Shown: positions 1 to 9,484, counted from the first letter of the stretch. The stretch is 64,000 nt of DNA from Sandaracinaceae bacterium (GCA_020633075.1 JACKEI010000001.1:1798001-1862000), one strand, 5' to 3'. The notes: generated by a model from the sequence alone, not told the origin. Numbers and translations are program-made.

Positions 1-695
1 TTGGCCTTGATGTCCTCCACGGCGGCGTAGATCCCGTCCAGGGACCCGTGCTCCTCCAGCAGCTTGGCGGCGGTCTTCTGCCCCACGCCCTTCACTCCCG
101 GGACGTTGTCGGACGAGTCGCCCATCAGCGCCAAGAGGTCCCGCACCTGCTCGGGCGGCACGCCCATGCGCTCGATGGTCTCCGCGCGACCGAAGACCTT
201 CTCGCGCATGGTGTCGTACATGGTGACGCCGTCGGTCACGAGCTGGAGGAGGTCCTTGTCGGCGCTGACGATGACGACCTGCAGCCCGGCCTCGCGCGCC
301 CTCTTGGTGACGGTGGCGATGATGTCGTCCGCCTCGAAGCCGGCCAGCTCGAGCGGGTGCAGGCCCCACGCGGCGGCCACCTCTTGGACGCGGACGATCT
401 GCTGGCTCAGGTCCGGCGGAGCGGGTGGCCGGTTGGCCTTGTACGGCTCGTAGAGCTTCTTGCGAAACGAGGGTCCCGGGGCGTCGTGGGCCACCACCAC
501 GTACGCGGGAGCGCGCTCGGTGATGAGCCGCAGCAGCATGGAGGTGACGCCCTGCACCGCGTGAGTGGGCTCGCCACGGCTGTTGGAGAGAGGGGGGAGT
601 GCGTGATAGGCCCGAAACACGTACGAGCTGATGTCGATCACGTAGAGGGTCTTGGGGTCACCCTTGGGGGGCAGCGTCGCAGGGGCGTCGGACAT
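1..695 (-). CDS. polA: DNA polymerase I, N-terminal 5'-3' exonuclease part (partial)
   Basis: This is the first 231 codons of a PolA-type protein; the gene runs off the left edge of the window. The visible part is the 5'-3' (flap) exonuclease domain that removes RNA primers and flaps during lagging-strand maturation and excision repair. Support comes from the N-terminal 'LYVIDISSYVFRAYHALPPL' strand, the acidic metal-site motifs 'GFEADDIIATV' and 'VSADKDLLQLV', and the helix-hairpin-helix region 'LMGDSSDNVPGVKGVGQKTA'. The ATG at 695 gives a normal PolA N-terminus (MSDAP...). The polymerase domain cannot be checked here, so a stand-alone exonuclease remains possible but less likely. It is divergent from the response regulator at 848. 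Confidence 0.9.
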   Translation of the reverse strand, partial: MSDAPATLPPKGDPKTLYVIDISSYVFRAYHALPPLSNSRGEPTHAVQGVTSMLLRLITERAPAYVVVAHDAPGPSFRKKLYEPYKANRPPAPPDLSQQIVRVQEVAAAWGLHPLELAGFEADDIIATVTKRAREAGLQVVIVSADKDLLQLVTDGVTMYDTMREKVFGRAETIERMGVPPEQVRDLLALMGDSSDNVPGVKGVGQKTAAKLLEEHGSLDGIYAAVEDIKA

Positions 696-847
696 TGCGC
701 GCACGATCGCGCGTAGGTCCCGTGGGGTCAACACGGGCGCGCGCGACGGACGCAGCCCTTGCGCGGCCGGACTCGCCGCGAGGAGGCCGGAGGCACGCGG
801 CCGCGTTCGTCCTACGCTCGATCACCTCCGTCGCTATACTCCGGCCA

Positions 848-2293
848 ATGTCGAACTCCTCCGCAGAAGCCGCGTCGCCCAAGGACGCGGAGTCTCTCGC
901 CCCGAAGGCGCGCATCCTGATCGTCGAAGACGACGCGTCCATGCGGGAGCTGATCGAGGAGAGCCTCGCGCAGGAGGGCTTCCAGACCCTCAGCGCCGGG
1001 AACGCGGAGGGCGCGCTCAAGTTGCTGGAGAGCGAGTCGGTGCACGCGGTGGTGACGGACCTCAACCTGGGCGGCGTGAATGGCCTCGAGCTGTGCCGCC
1101 GCATCCACGCGCTGGACGCGCTGCTCCCGGTGGTGCTCATCACGGCGTTCGGGAGCCTGGACGCGGCGGTGGGCGCCGTGCGGGCGGGCGCCTACGACTT
1201 CATCACCAAGCCGTTCAAGATGGAGCAGCTGGTGCTCGCCCTGCGCCGGGCCGCCGACCTGCGCGCCATCCAGTCCGAGCTGAGCACGCTGCGTCGTCGG
1301 GTCGCGGACGCGAGCGCCTTCGAGACGCTGGTCGGTGACAGCGCTCCGATGCAGCGGCTGCGCAGCACCCTCGACCGGGTCGCGCGCTCGGACGCCGCCG
1401 TGCTGATCCTCGGCGAGAGCGGCACCGGCAAGGAGCTCATCGCCCGCTCCATTCACGCGCACAGCGACCGTCGCAAGGGGCCCTTCGTCGCGGTGAACAT
1501 GGGCGCCATCCCCTCCACGCTCATCGAGAGCGAGCTGTTCGGCCACGCTCGTGGCGCCTTCACCAGCGCGCACGACAAGCACGCCGGGCTCTTCGTGCAG
1601 GCCAACGGGGGCACGCTCTTCCTGGACGAGGTCGGAGAGCTCCCGCTGGAGCTCCAGCCCAAGCTGCTGCGAGCCCTGGAGGGGCGCTCCGTCCGCCCGG
1701 TCGGGGCCGAGCACGACGTGTCCTTCGACGTACGGATCGTGGCCGCCACGCACCGAGACCTGGCTGGTCGCGTCGAGGAAGGCACCTTCCGCGAGGATCT
1801 CTACTTCCGGCTCAACGTGCTGGACGTCCACGCGCCGCCCCTGCGGGCTCGCGGTCGGGACGTGCTCACGCTCGCTCAACACTTCCTCGCGATGCACGCC
1901 GAGCAGACCAAGCGCCCCGGCCTCGCGCTCTCACCCGAGGCGGCGCAGCGCATGCTCGAGTACACCTGGCCTGGCAACGTGCGGGAGCTGAAGAACTGCG
2001 TGGAGCGCGCGGTGGCGCTGTCACGCACGGACCTCATCGCGCTCGCCGACCTCCCCGAGAGGATCCGCGACTTCGATCCGGGGCACCTGGTCGTGGTCTC
2101 GCGCGACATCGACGCGCTCCTGCCGCTCGAGGTCATCGAGCGCCGCTACGTGCTGCACGTGCTGGAGGCCGTCGGGGGCAATCGGACCGTGGCGGCCGAC
2201 GTGCTGGGCATGGGTCGCAAGACCCTCTACCGGAAGCTCATCGAGTGGCAGGTCGAGCCCGGAGCCACCCGCCCGAGCTCGGCGCCCAAGTAG
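848..2293 (+). CDS. NtrC-family sigma54-dependent response regulator
   Basis: A 481-residue activator with the full NtrC layout. The receiver domain (about residues 24-140) has the acidic pair in 'IVEDD' and the phospho-acceptor Asp near residue 71 ('VVTDLNLGG'). The AAA+ sigma54-interaction domain has Walker A 'GESGTGKE' near 189, the GAFTSA loop near 236 that contacts sigma54, and Walker B 'GTLFLDEVGELP'. A Fis-type helix-turn-helix ends the protein ('NRTVAADVLGMGRKTLYRKL'). The frame is open upstream to 695, but ATG 848 is preceded at 835-840 by TATACT and starts just before the receiver domain. It converges on the inorganic-carbon operon, whose promoter is sigma54-type, and is the obvious candidate activator, paired with the histidine kinase at 9612. 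That pairing is inference. Confidence 0.93.
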   Translation: MSNSSAEAASPKDAESLAPKARILIVEDDASMRELIEESLAQEGFQTLSAGNAEGALKLLESESVHAVVTDLNLGGVNGLELCRRIHALDALLPVVLITAFGSLDAAVGAVRAGAYDFITKPFKMEQLVLALRRAADLRAIQSELSTLRRRVADASAFETLVGDSAPMQRLRSTLDRVARSDAAVLILGESGTGKELIARSIHAHSDRRKGPFVAVNMGAIPSTLIESELFGHARGAFTSAHDKHAGLFVQANGGTLFLDEVGELPLELQPKLLRALEGRSVRPVGAEHDVSFDVRIVAATHRDLAGRVEEGTFREDLYFRLNVLDVHAPPLRARGRDVLTLAQHFLAMHAEQTKRPGLALSPEAAQRMLEYTWPGNVRELKNCVERAVALSRTDLIALADLPERIRDFDPGHLVVVSRDIDALLPLEVIERRYVLHVLEAVGGNRTVAADVLGMGRKTLYRKLIEWQVEPGATRPSSAPK

Positions 2294-2318
2294 ACGCCCG
2301 CTGGGCTGCCTCCGCTCG

Positions 2319-3758
2319 TCAGTGGGCGGCTCCGCCGGCCTCGTGGAGCGGCGCTGTGTCCGTGTGCGGTGGCCCATCCGTGTCGGCGTTGTCGCTCACG
2401 ATGCCGTCGGTCAGCGGCCGCGCTATCGACTGAGGCGCCATCCCGCCGCCGAGCAGCAGCGCGCCGAGCAGCACCAGCACGGCGCGCTCGCGGGTCCCGA
2501 CGTCCGGCACGCGCACATCCACGAGCTGCGGCGGGCGGGGGCCGAGGAAGATGCGAAAGGCCAGGAAGAGCACGGCGTAGCCCAGGGTGGACACACCGGT
2601 GAGAAAGCCCACCAGGAGCACGGGGTGATGCGCGATCGAACCGTGCAGCGTGAGGTCCTCGCTGATGAAGTCGATGGTGCCCGGCAGCCCTACGCAGGCC
2701 AACCCAAAGAGCAGGAAGCTCGCCGCCAGCGTCGGGGTCTGGTCGTGAAAGCCAGAGTGCTCACGCAGGTCGATGTCGCCGCGGCGCGTGAACAGAGCCC
2801 AGATGACGATGGCGAAGCCCGTGAGCGCCAGGGTGCTGGCGGCCCACATCGCGAGGCCGCCCATGTGTCCGAGGGGGTTGGGGTCGAGGACGCCCAAGAA
2901 GATGGTGGAGTGGAGGCTCACGACGAACCACCCGAGGGCGCGCCGCAGATGTGTCTGCACCACGACCATGCCGGCGGCCAACGCGGCCGAGATCACCAGC
3001 AGGGTGGCCGAGGCGCCGGGCACCTCCCCTAGCGTCACCGCCACGGTCGGTGTGATGACGCGCTCGACGACGATGAGCATCGACATGGGCGCCACCGACA
3101 TGATCAGGGGGCCGAAGGGGGCGCTCTCGAAGAGCCCGACCAGCCAGCTCTGGAAGGGGAAGACCCCCAGCCGCAGCGCGAGTCCCAACACCACCAAGCC
3201 GAAGGCGCCGGGACGCGCCGTGACCACGGCAGGCAGCGCGCTGAGCGCGGTGGTCCCCGCCGCATCGGCGAGCCACGCGAGGCCTGCGCCAACGAGCGCC
3301 AAGCTGAGCGCCTGCGAGTAGCGCGCGAGCCGGCGAGCGCGGAACTCCTTGAAGGTGAGGATGGGGACCGCAGTCACCAGGTAACCCAGCATGAGCGAGA
3401 CCACGCCGTGGCTGAGCAGCACCCAGCAGCCGCCCACGTAGATGATCAGAATCGCGCTGACGTGAGATCGCGTGAGCTCGCGCTTGGGCAGCGCCGCGAG
3501 CACGGCGAGCACGACGCCCGACGCCGCCACGAGGAGCGGACGCGCCACCGCGTCCAGCGCCAGCCCCGTGTGGGCGGGGTCCAAGGGGACCTCGTCACGC
3601 AGGAGCACCAGGGAGACGAAGCTGGCGAGGGTGAGCGCAGGGACCCCCAACAGCAGCGGCCGCTTCGTGGCCAGCACCGGCCAGATGCGCACGGCCAGAG
3701 CCAGGAGAAGCGGCAGGGCGAGGGAGCCGCCTACCAGCCATTGCTCAAGAGAGGCCAC
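2319..3758 (-). CDS. second antiporter-like membrane subunit of the DAB operon (NuoL/NuoM-related)
   Basis: A 479-residue polytopic membrane protein of the proton-conducting complex I/Mrp-subunit superfamily (Proton_antipo_M). It has about 13-14 hydrophobic segments and the family-typical stretch 'LFGLACVGLPGTIDFISEDL'. It is last in the sulP-dabA-dabB operon. The GTG start at 3758 has a strong upstream GGAGGTG and overlaps the end of dabB by 14 nt, implying translational coupling. By eye, the TM5 glutamate and the TM7 lysine of proton-pumping family members are not conserved: the equivalent segments read 'LMLGYLVTAVP' and 'LRLGVFPFQSWL', whereas dabB keeps both. It may be a structural or divergent partner rather than a second proton path. 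No NADH dehydrogenase genes surround it, so complex I is unlikely. Confidence 0.8.
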   Translation of the reverse strand: MASLEQWLVGGSLALPLLLALAVRIWPVLATKRPLLLGVPALTLASFVSLVLLRDEVPLDPAHTGLALDAVARPLLVAASGVVLAVLAALPKRELTRSHVSAILIIYVGGCWVLLSHGVVSLMLGYLVTAVPILTFKEFRARRLARYSQALSLALVGAGLAWLADAAGTTALSALPAVVTARPGAFGLVVLGLALRLGVFPFQSWLVGLFESAPFGPLIMSVAPMSMLIVVERVITPTVAVTLGEVPGASATLLVISAALAAGMVVVQTHLRRALGWFVVSLHSTIFLGVLDPNPLGHMGGLAMWAASTLALTGFAIVIWALFTRRGDIDLREHSGFHDQTPTLAASFLLFGLACVGLPGTIDFISEDLTLHGSIAHHPVLLVGFLTGVSTLGYAVLFLAFRIFLGPRPPQLVDVRVPDVGTRERAVLVLLGALLLGGGMAPQSIARPLTDGIVSDNADTDGPPHTDTAPLHEAGGAAH

Positions 3759-5130
3759 GTCGCACCTCCCCTTCGCGCTCGAGCGCTCGACGCGCCTCCA
3801 CCGTCTCGACGGTCTCGACGGCCGGCAGCGGAGCGCGCTCCAGCTGCGCCGCGAGCGCACGGTCCAGCCCGTCGAGCGCGGTCAAGAAGCCCCTGACTCG
3901 CTGCACGACGAAGCCGCCCAGCTCGTCGATGTACCAGCGCTCCAGGGTCAGCCGGTAGATGGCGTCGCGCCAGGCTTGCGGGAGGACGTGCCGGACCGAC
4001 TTGCTGGCGGGTCCGCGCAAGGTCTCGCGCGCCCGCCAGTCGCGCAGGAAGGAAGGCGCCCGCAGCAGCTCCCAGGTGCGCAGCGTGGCGTGACCCGCCA
4101 TGTGGACCAGGGCCAGCGTGGTGAACCCGAGCCCCACCTCGACCCAGATCAGGCTGACCTGCGCCACGGACGCGTAGGCGAGCTTGCTCTTGATGTCGTT
4201 CTGGGCGCGACCGACGGTGGTCGCGTGCAGCGCCGTGAGCGCCCCCACGAACACCACCACGCCCCTCGCGACGGAGGCGTGCTCCAGCAGCGGCGAGAGT
4301 CGCAGCAGCAGGAAGGGCCCCGCGTGGATGGACAGCGCACCGTAGAAGATGGCGCTCGAGGGCGTGGGCCCCTCCATGGCGCGGGGCAGCCAGCCCGTGA
4401 ACGGGAGCATGGCGGACTTGCCCATCGCCGCGAGCACGAAGAGCAGCGCCACCCCGTTGAGCGCAAAGGGGGAGAGGTGCTCTCGGAGCGCGGGAAAGGC
4501 CTCCGAGAACACGCTGCTGTGGGTCAGCTCATGAAAGAGCACGACGCCCGCGAGAAAGCCGACGTCGCACGCGCGGTAGACCGCGAACGCCCGCAGACCA
4601 TGGCGCACCGGAGCCTCGCGCAGGTGAAAGAAGGCGATGAGCAGCGCGGACGAGAGGCCGACCAGCTCCCAGCCACCGAAGACGATGTCCAAACTGCCGC
4701 CGGCCGCGATGGCGAGCATGCCGATGGCGAAGAGCAGCAGCAGCAGGAAGAAGCGACCGAAGCCGGGCTCGCGGTGCAGGTAGCGGCCCGAGTAGACCGC
4801 CACCAGGATGAGCAGCGAGGTGGTGAGCGTCATGAAGACCGCACCAGGCAGGTCCAGCAGGATGACGGTCTGGAGAGAGTAGCCAGGGACGCTGAACCAG
4901 GAGCCCAGCGGCACGCTCAGGCCGCCATGGGTCACGGGCCCCCAGGCGCTGACGAGAGTGGCCACGCTGGCGAGCCAGGAGAGCATCAGCGCGCCCGTGA
5001 CGAGGTTGGTGATCAGGCGCTCCGACCGGCGGCCCGGCAGAACGCTCAGGAGCGCGAGCAAGACGAAGGCCGCGACAGGAACCGCCAAGACCGAGACACC
5101 GAGCGCCGCAGTGAGACCGATGGACATCAT
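3745..5130 (-). CDS. dabB: DabB-type proton-conducting subunit of inorganic carbon transporter
   Basis: A 461-residue NuoL/MrpA-type membrane protein. DabB subunits couple proton movement to DabA, which traps CO2 as bicarbonate. It keeps the key residues of the superfamily: the TM5 glutamate in 'FGGWELVGLSSA', the TM7 lysine in 'AMGKSAMLPFTGWLPRAM', and a later lysine in 'IKSKLAYASVAQ'. A hydrophilic C-terminal tail of about 100 residues follows the membrane part. Two adjacent ATGs lie at 5130 and 5127; the first forms an ATGA overlap with the dabA stop codon, a classic coupling arrangement. The neighbouring dabA excludes an ordinary NADH dehydrogenase subunit. The name rests on gene context plus family features. 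Confidence 0.9.
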   Translation of the reverse strand: MMSIGLTAALGVSVLAVPVAAFVLLALLSVLPGRRSERLITNLVTGALMLSWLASVATLVSAWGPVTHGGLSVPLGSWFSVPGYSLQTVILLDLPGAVFMTLTTSLLILVAVYSGRYLHREPGFGRFFLLLLLFAIGMLAIAAGGSLDIVFGGWELVGLSSALLIAFFHLREAPVRHGLRAFAVYRACDVGFLAGVVLFHELTHSSVFSEAFPALREHLSPFALNGVALLFVLAAMGKSAMLPFTGWLPRAMEGPTPSSAIFYGALSIHAGPFLLLRLSPLLEHASVARGVVVFVGALTALHATTVGRAQNDIKSKLAYASVAQVSLIWVEVGLGFTTLALVHMAGHATLRTWELLRAPSFLRDWRARETLRGPASKSVRHVLPQAWRDAIYRLTLERWYIDELGGFVVQRVRGFLTALDGLDRALAAQLERAPLPAVETVETVEARRALEREGEVRRGLS

Positions 5131-7880
5131 GAAGCCACCGCCAAGCTGGGGGTGTGGGGGATGCGCCGCTCGAAGACGCCGCGGCGGAAGACGTACTGAC
5201 TGCGGTCGACGGGATGGATGAGGGCCATCTGGACCCACTCGTTCTCGATGAGGCGCGCGACGACCGGGTTCGCGGCCATCACCTCCTTCAGCCGAGCGGG
5301 GGTGGCCTCCACCACGAAGAGCAGTCGCACGGGCTCGTGCACCTCGACCATCTGCCAGGGGAGCCCGGTGCGCAGGTCGCTCGCGTGTCCGTCCATGACG
5401 CCGAGCAGACCCGTGAGGTTGTGGGGCAACTTGGTGCCCGCGCCATAGCGCTGCGGGTCCACGAACGAGAAGTAGTACTCGAGGCTGATGCCCGCGCAGA
5501 CCGGCACGACGGCCCCCAGCAGTCCATCGAGCAGCTTGCCCGTGTCCGCGTTCGGGTTGTAGGAGACCAAGAACGCGCGCCGGTCGAGATCGAGGCCGCG
5601 ACTCCAGGCGCGCCGACCGACGACACAGGCGGCGTTACGGGCGTGTCCTAGCTCGGGGCGCGGCTGGGCCAGGTCCTCAGCGCGTGCTTGTACGTGACGA
5701 AGCGCCGCTACCCCCTTCTTGCCGACGCCGCTGGCGAAGGTCTTGCAGCGCTCTTCGGCGTCCAGGATGCGCGCCCGGTCGAGCGACGCGACAAGCCGCT
5801 TCAAGACCTCCTCGTGAGTCTCGGGGAGGAGATCCGTGTCGTAGAGGGTGATGGCCTCGTCGGCGGTGTCGTGGTTGCCCCCGACGAACCAGGTGTCCTC
5901 CGGGATGTGCGCCCCGAAGCGCTCCACGAGCAGCGCGCGCACCTCCGGCGTGTTCGCCATCTGCGCGAAGGCGCGGCCGTTGGGACCGCCATGCCCCCCC
6001 GCGCAGGCGCCGCAGTTGTACGCAGCCGACTGCGGGTTGTTCACCGAGTGAGAGCCGTGACCCAGCATCAAGACCAGCGGGGCGAGCTTGTCGAAGACGC
6101 CCATCGGGGCGAGCAGGCCGTAGACGATGTTGGCCATCTCCTCGTGACTGAAGCCGACGAGCAGGCCGTCCGAGAGCGCCTCGCTGGTGCGGAGCAGCTC
6201 GAGCCGCGTGGTGTGCCGCTGTCGCTCGCCCGTCGCTCGCGCCAAGAGTCGAGGCGCGAGCACCCCAGCGGACATCGGCGCAAAGGAGACGGCTCCGCCG
6301 AGCGCGACGAGGGCGCCCCGGACGAGGGTGTGCGAGAGGCTGTTCTTGGCCAGCTGCGGCAGCACGCTGACGCGGCGCGACTCGCGCTCTCCCTCGGCAA
6401 GCACCTCCCGCACCTTGTGCCGTGGGGTGACGACCGGCGGACAGAGGGGAAAGGTCTCGTGCTCACGGAAGCCCTGATAGGCCATCGCCACGCCGAAGAA
6501 GCCAGCGGCCGCGTAGGTCTCCATCTCGGGGTCGATGGCCTCGAGGTGGCGGCGCAGCGACTCCTCGCGGTCGTCGATGCAGCAGATCACCTGCGCGACG
6601 GCGCGCGCCCGGAGCGTGCTGGGGCCGCTGGGCGCCGGGGGGAGCTGCGCCAGGTGCGCCGCGACCTGGTCGAGCACGCGCTCACGGTAGTTCCGCTCGT
6701 ACGCCTCGTGGAAGAGACGCAGGCGCACGGTGGCCGTGTTCGCGTCCCATGCGCGGAAGAGCGACGTGACCTCGGCGGGGGAGAGCGCGCTCAGCGCGGC
6801 CGCGTCCAGGCCCAGCAGCTGCGCCAGCCGGAAGAGGCGATACACGCTCACGAGCGTGGACGGCGCGGGGGCAGGAGTGGCTGCCTCGGCGCGCTCGGCC
6901 CGCTCGATGTCGCGCGTGGCGGTCTTCAGGAGGAGCGCCACCGCGAGGAAGTCGAGCAGCTTCGCGGACGGCGCGTCACCACCCGGGAGCTGGTCCGGGC
7001 GGTCTTCGGCGCGGGCGAACATCCCCGCCCAGCCGGGCAGCTCCAGCAGAGTGGCTCGCACGTAGTTGGCGCGCTCGTCGTCAGGCACGTCGAGCGCGGT
7101 GAGACACCGCAGGACGCACTCTTCCGCGCTCTCCGTCGGCGCGCCGCGCGCGACGTTCCCGGCCAACGTGAGCAGGTTGCTCCCAACTGTCCCGTGCGCC
7201 ATCGCCATCTGGCGGAACCCCTCGAAGAAGCCCCGTGACCGGTCCGGCTGGGTCCACTCGGCGACGCCGCAGTCCAAGTACGCACCAGACCAGCGGATGA
7301 GCTTCGCCCGGCGCAGGTCTTCGGTCGCGGTCCGCCGTACCGGGCGCTCCGTGCCCTCTTGGGGCGCTGGCGCGCCGGCCGCGACCACCGCAGCCCAAGC
7401 GGACTCGGCCGCCGCGTAGAGGGCCCTCACGACATCGCGCTCGGACGCGCCCCCCCGCAGAAGACGCGAGCGCGCGCTGGCCGAGATTCCGGGACAGAGC
7501 TTCTCTAGCGCGGTCCCTTCGCTCAGCTCGAACGCCACCGCGGCGTCATCGTCGGTCGTCACACCGTGTCGCAGCGCGAGCTCGGCCAGGTGCCTCCGGG
7601 TGATGCCTGGGAGCACCTCCTCAGCCTCGATCCCTTCCTCCAACACGCTCCGAAGGTCGTCGTCCGTGATGCGCCCCGTGCCAAGACAGGCGCGGTACTG
7701 CGACTCCGCCATGTAGGAGGCCGTGCCGAAGAGCTGCCCCGCGATGGCGAGCGCATCGTGAAACGAGTGGGACTCGAAGGCGTGCAACGTGTTGTGGTGG
7801 ACGAAGCGCTCCAGCGGGTTCTGCGCCGGCAGGTAGTGGCGGGCGTGCTCGAGCGCGTGGTGCAGGTCGAAGTGGGCCAT
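5127..7880 (-). CDS. dabA: DabA inorganic carbon transporter subunit (DUF2309/UPF0753)
   Basis: A 917-residue protein of the DUF2309 family, the catalytic, beta-carbonic-anhydrase-like half of DAB complexes that make CO2 hydration unidirectional. The expected zinc ligands are visible: Cys434 and Asp436 in 'VICCIDDREESLRR', and His608 and Cys623 in 'LGHGSHSVNNPQSAAYNC', with the 15-residue His-Cys spacing of characterised DabA. A basic residue follows the first motif as in the family. The N-terminus 'MAHFDLHHALEHARHYLP' and 'ERFVHHNTLHAFE' are also typical. Start ATG 7880 lies 8 nt after the sulP stop. The protein is soluble or peripheral and docks on the DabB membrane subunit. The regulatory sites upstream of sulP should govern it. 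Confidence 0.95.
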   Translation of the reverse strand: MAHFDLHHALEHARHYLPAQNPLERFVHHNTLHAFESHSFHDALAIAGQLFGTASYMAESQYRACLGTGRITDDDLRSVLEEGIEAEEVLPGITRRHLAELALRHGVTTDDDAAVAFELSEGTALEKLCPGISASARSRLLRGGASERDVVRALYAAAESAWAAVVAAGAPAPQEGTERPVRRTATEDLRRAKLIRWSGAYLDCGVAEWTQPDRSRGFFEGFRQMAMAHGTVGSNLLTLAGNVARGAPTESAEECVLRCLTALDVPDDERANYVRATLLELPGWAGMFARAEDRPDQLPGGDAPSAKLLDFLAVALLLKTATRDIERAERAEAATPAPAPSTLVSVYRLFRLAQLLGLDAAALSALSPAEVTSLFRAWDANTATVRLRLFHEAYERNYRERVLDQVAAHLAQLPPAPSGPSTLRARAVAQVICCIDDREESLRRHLEAIDPEMETYAAAGFFGVAMAYQGFREHETFPLCPPVVTPRHKVREVLAEGERESRRVSVLPQLAKNSLSHTLVRGALVALGGAVSFAPMSAGVLAPRLLARATGERQRHTTRLELLRTSEALSDGLLVGFSHEEMANIVYGLLAPMGVFDKLAPLVLMLGHGSHSVNNPQSAAYNCGACAGGHGGPNGRAFAQMANTPEVRALLVERFGAHIPEDTWFVGGNHDTADEAITLYDTDLLPETHEEVLKRLVASLDRARILDAEERCKTFASGVGKKGVAALRHVQARAEDLAQPRPELGHARNAACVVGRRAWSRGLDLDRRAFLVSYNPNADTGKLLDGLLGAVVPVCAGISLEYYFSFVDPQRYGAGTKLPHNLTGLLGVMDGHASDLRTGLPWQMVEVHEPVRLLFVVEATPARLKEVMAANPVVARLIENEWVQMALIHPVDRSQYVFRRGVFERRIPHTPSLAVAS

Positions 7881-7888
7881 GGTGTGCC

Positions 7889-9463
7889 TCAGGCTTTGAC
7901 GGCGGGCCGGCGGGTCGCGTGGGGGTGCTGGGAGACCGATCGGTGCCGCTCGAGACCCTCGATGTGCAAGGTCGCGTTGGGCCACTCGTCCGCGATGAGG
8001 TGCACCTTCTCCTGGAAGGTGTGGTCGACCAGCGTCGCGCCCTCGAAGTCCATGACCACCTTGCGCACCTGCGGAGGAATCCGCGTGAGCGCGCGGCGGA
8101 CGGGCAGGAAGTTCAGGAAGGTCGCGGAGCCGTGGATGGTGAGGTAGAGGGTCTCTCCGTCGACACGCTGCGTGAGCGGGTTGCGGAAGAGGTCGCGCGC
8201 CGAAGCCCCGAGCACGAGGTGCAGCACGACTTTGAGCAGCAGACCGGCAGCGACGCCCACCAAGAGATCCTCCACCAAGGTCACGACCATGGTGGTGAGG
8301 AAGATCAGGAGCTGGTCGCGGCCGATGTCGTACGTGTGCTTGAACGACCCTGGAGACGCGAGACGGAAGCCCGTGAAGACCAGCATCGCAGCCAACGCGG
8401 CGAGGGGGATGAGGCCGAGCAAGCTCGGCGCGAAGGCCACGAAGAGCAGGAGGAACAGGCCGTGGAAGAAGTTGGAGCGGTGATCCACGGCGCCGGCGTC
8501 TACGTTGGCGCGGCTACGGACGATCTCCGAGATCATCGGCAGACCACCGATCGCGGCAACCGCGGTGTTGGCGACACCCACGGAGAGCAGGTCGCGGTTC
8601 AGGTCGGACACGCGCTTGGTGGGGTCCATGGAGTCCACCGCCAGCACGGAGAGCAACGACTCCACACTGCCGACGAGGGCGAACATGACCACGTACTTCA
8701 CGCAGACCCCGGTGTGCGTCTGCCAGGCCGAGAAGTCGGGCAGCGCCACGGCGCCCAGGAGGTTCCCCGGCAGGTTCACCAGGAAGCGCGGCCCGAGCTC
8801 GAAGGTCCCGCCCGCGAACTCGTAGGTGTGGTTGTGCGGCAGGTCGATCAGCAGCGACATGGGCACCGCGAAGAACAGCACCCCCAGCGGCGCTGGGATC
8901 TTGCGTACCTTCTCCGGCAGCTTGGACCAGAACACCAGCATCAGGAGGGCGACACCGCCAATCAACGCGACCTCGGGGTTCGAGTACAGGATGTCGCGCG
9001 GGATGTGCATCAGCAGCAGCAGCGGCGGACCGGAGTCCGTGACACCCAGGAGCGTGGGGACCTGTTTGGCGATGATGATGACGCCGATGGCGGCGAGCAT
9101 CCCGTGTACGACGCTGCCCGGCATGCTGGCCGCGATGTCACCGGCGCGCACCAGCGCGAGGATGATCTGGACCACGCCGGCGACGACGCCCACGGCGAGC
9201 ATACGGCGGTAGCCGAGGGACGCGTCTCCGTCACCGAGCTCGGTCACGGCGCCCGCCACGATGACGATCATGCCGGCGGCCGGCCCCTTGATGGTCAGGG
9301 GGGCGCTGCCCAGGAACGAGGCGATCAAGCCACCGGCCATGGCGGTGAGCACACCAGCCACGGGGGGCGCGCCGCTCGCGAGGGCGATGCCCAAGCTCAG
9401 GGGCAGCGCGATCAGGAAGACGAGGAAGCCAGAGGATGCGTTCTTGCGTAGGTCGGATTTCAT
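7889..9463 (-). CDS. SulP-family anion transporter, probable bicarbonate carrier
   Basis: A 524-residue SulP/SLC26-type permease, first gene of the inorganic-carbon operon. The N-terminal part has the hydrophobic core typical of SulP proteins ('FLVFLIALPLSLGIALASG', 'TIKGPAAGMIVIVAGAVTEL') with about 10-12 membrane spans. A short STAS-like cytoplasmic domain follows from about residue 445 ('LYLTIHGSATFLNFLPVRRAL'). ATG 9463 has GGAGC upstream; the longer open frame to 9508 would run into the sigma54 promoter and is rejected. Substrate cannot be read from sequence, but co-transcription with dabA/dabB favours bicarbonate over sulfate. BicA-type SulP carriers are sodium-dependent bicarbonate importers. 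Confidence 0.88.
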   Translation of the reverse strand: MKSDLRKNASSGFLVFLIALPLSLGIALASGAPPVAGVLTAMAGGLIASFLGSAPLTIKGPAAGMIVIVAGAVTELGDGDASLGYRRMLAVGVVAGVVQIILALVRAGDIAASMPGSVVHGMLAAIGVIIIAKQVPTLLGVTDSGPPLLLLMHIPRDILYSNPEVALIGGVALLMLVFWSKLPEKVRKIPAPLGVLFFAVPMSLLIDLPHNHTYEFAGGTFELGPRFLVNLPGNLLGAVALPDFSAWQTHTGVCVKYVVMFALVGSVESLLSVLAVDSMDPTKRVSDLNRDLLSVGVANTAVAAIGGLPMISEIVRSRANVDAGAVDHRSNFFHGLFLLLFVAFAPSLLGLIPLAALAAMLVFTGFRLASPGSFKHTYDIGRDQLLIFLTTMVVTLVEDLLVGVAAGLLLKVVLHLVLGASARDLFRNPLTQRVDGETLYLTIHGSATFLNFLPVRRALTRIPPQVRKVVMDFEGATLVDHTFQEKVHLIADEWPNATLHIEGLERHRSVSQHPHATRRPAVKA

Positions 9464-9484
9464 GTGAGCTCCGCCCCCCGCCGA

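Noticed and set aside
2319..5130. Fragment of NADH dehydrogenase (complex I)
   Set aside because: NuoL/NuoM-like genes can signal complex I or an Mrp antiporter, but the translationally coupled DUF2309/DabA gene with intact zinc ligands identifies a DAB inorganic-carbon system instead.
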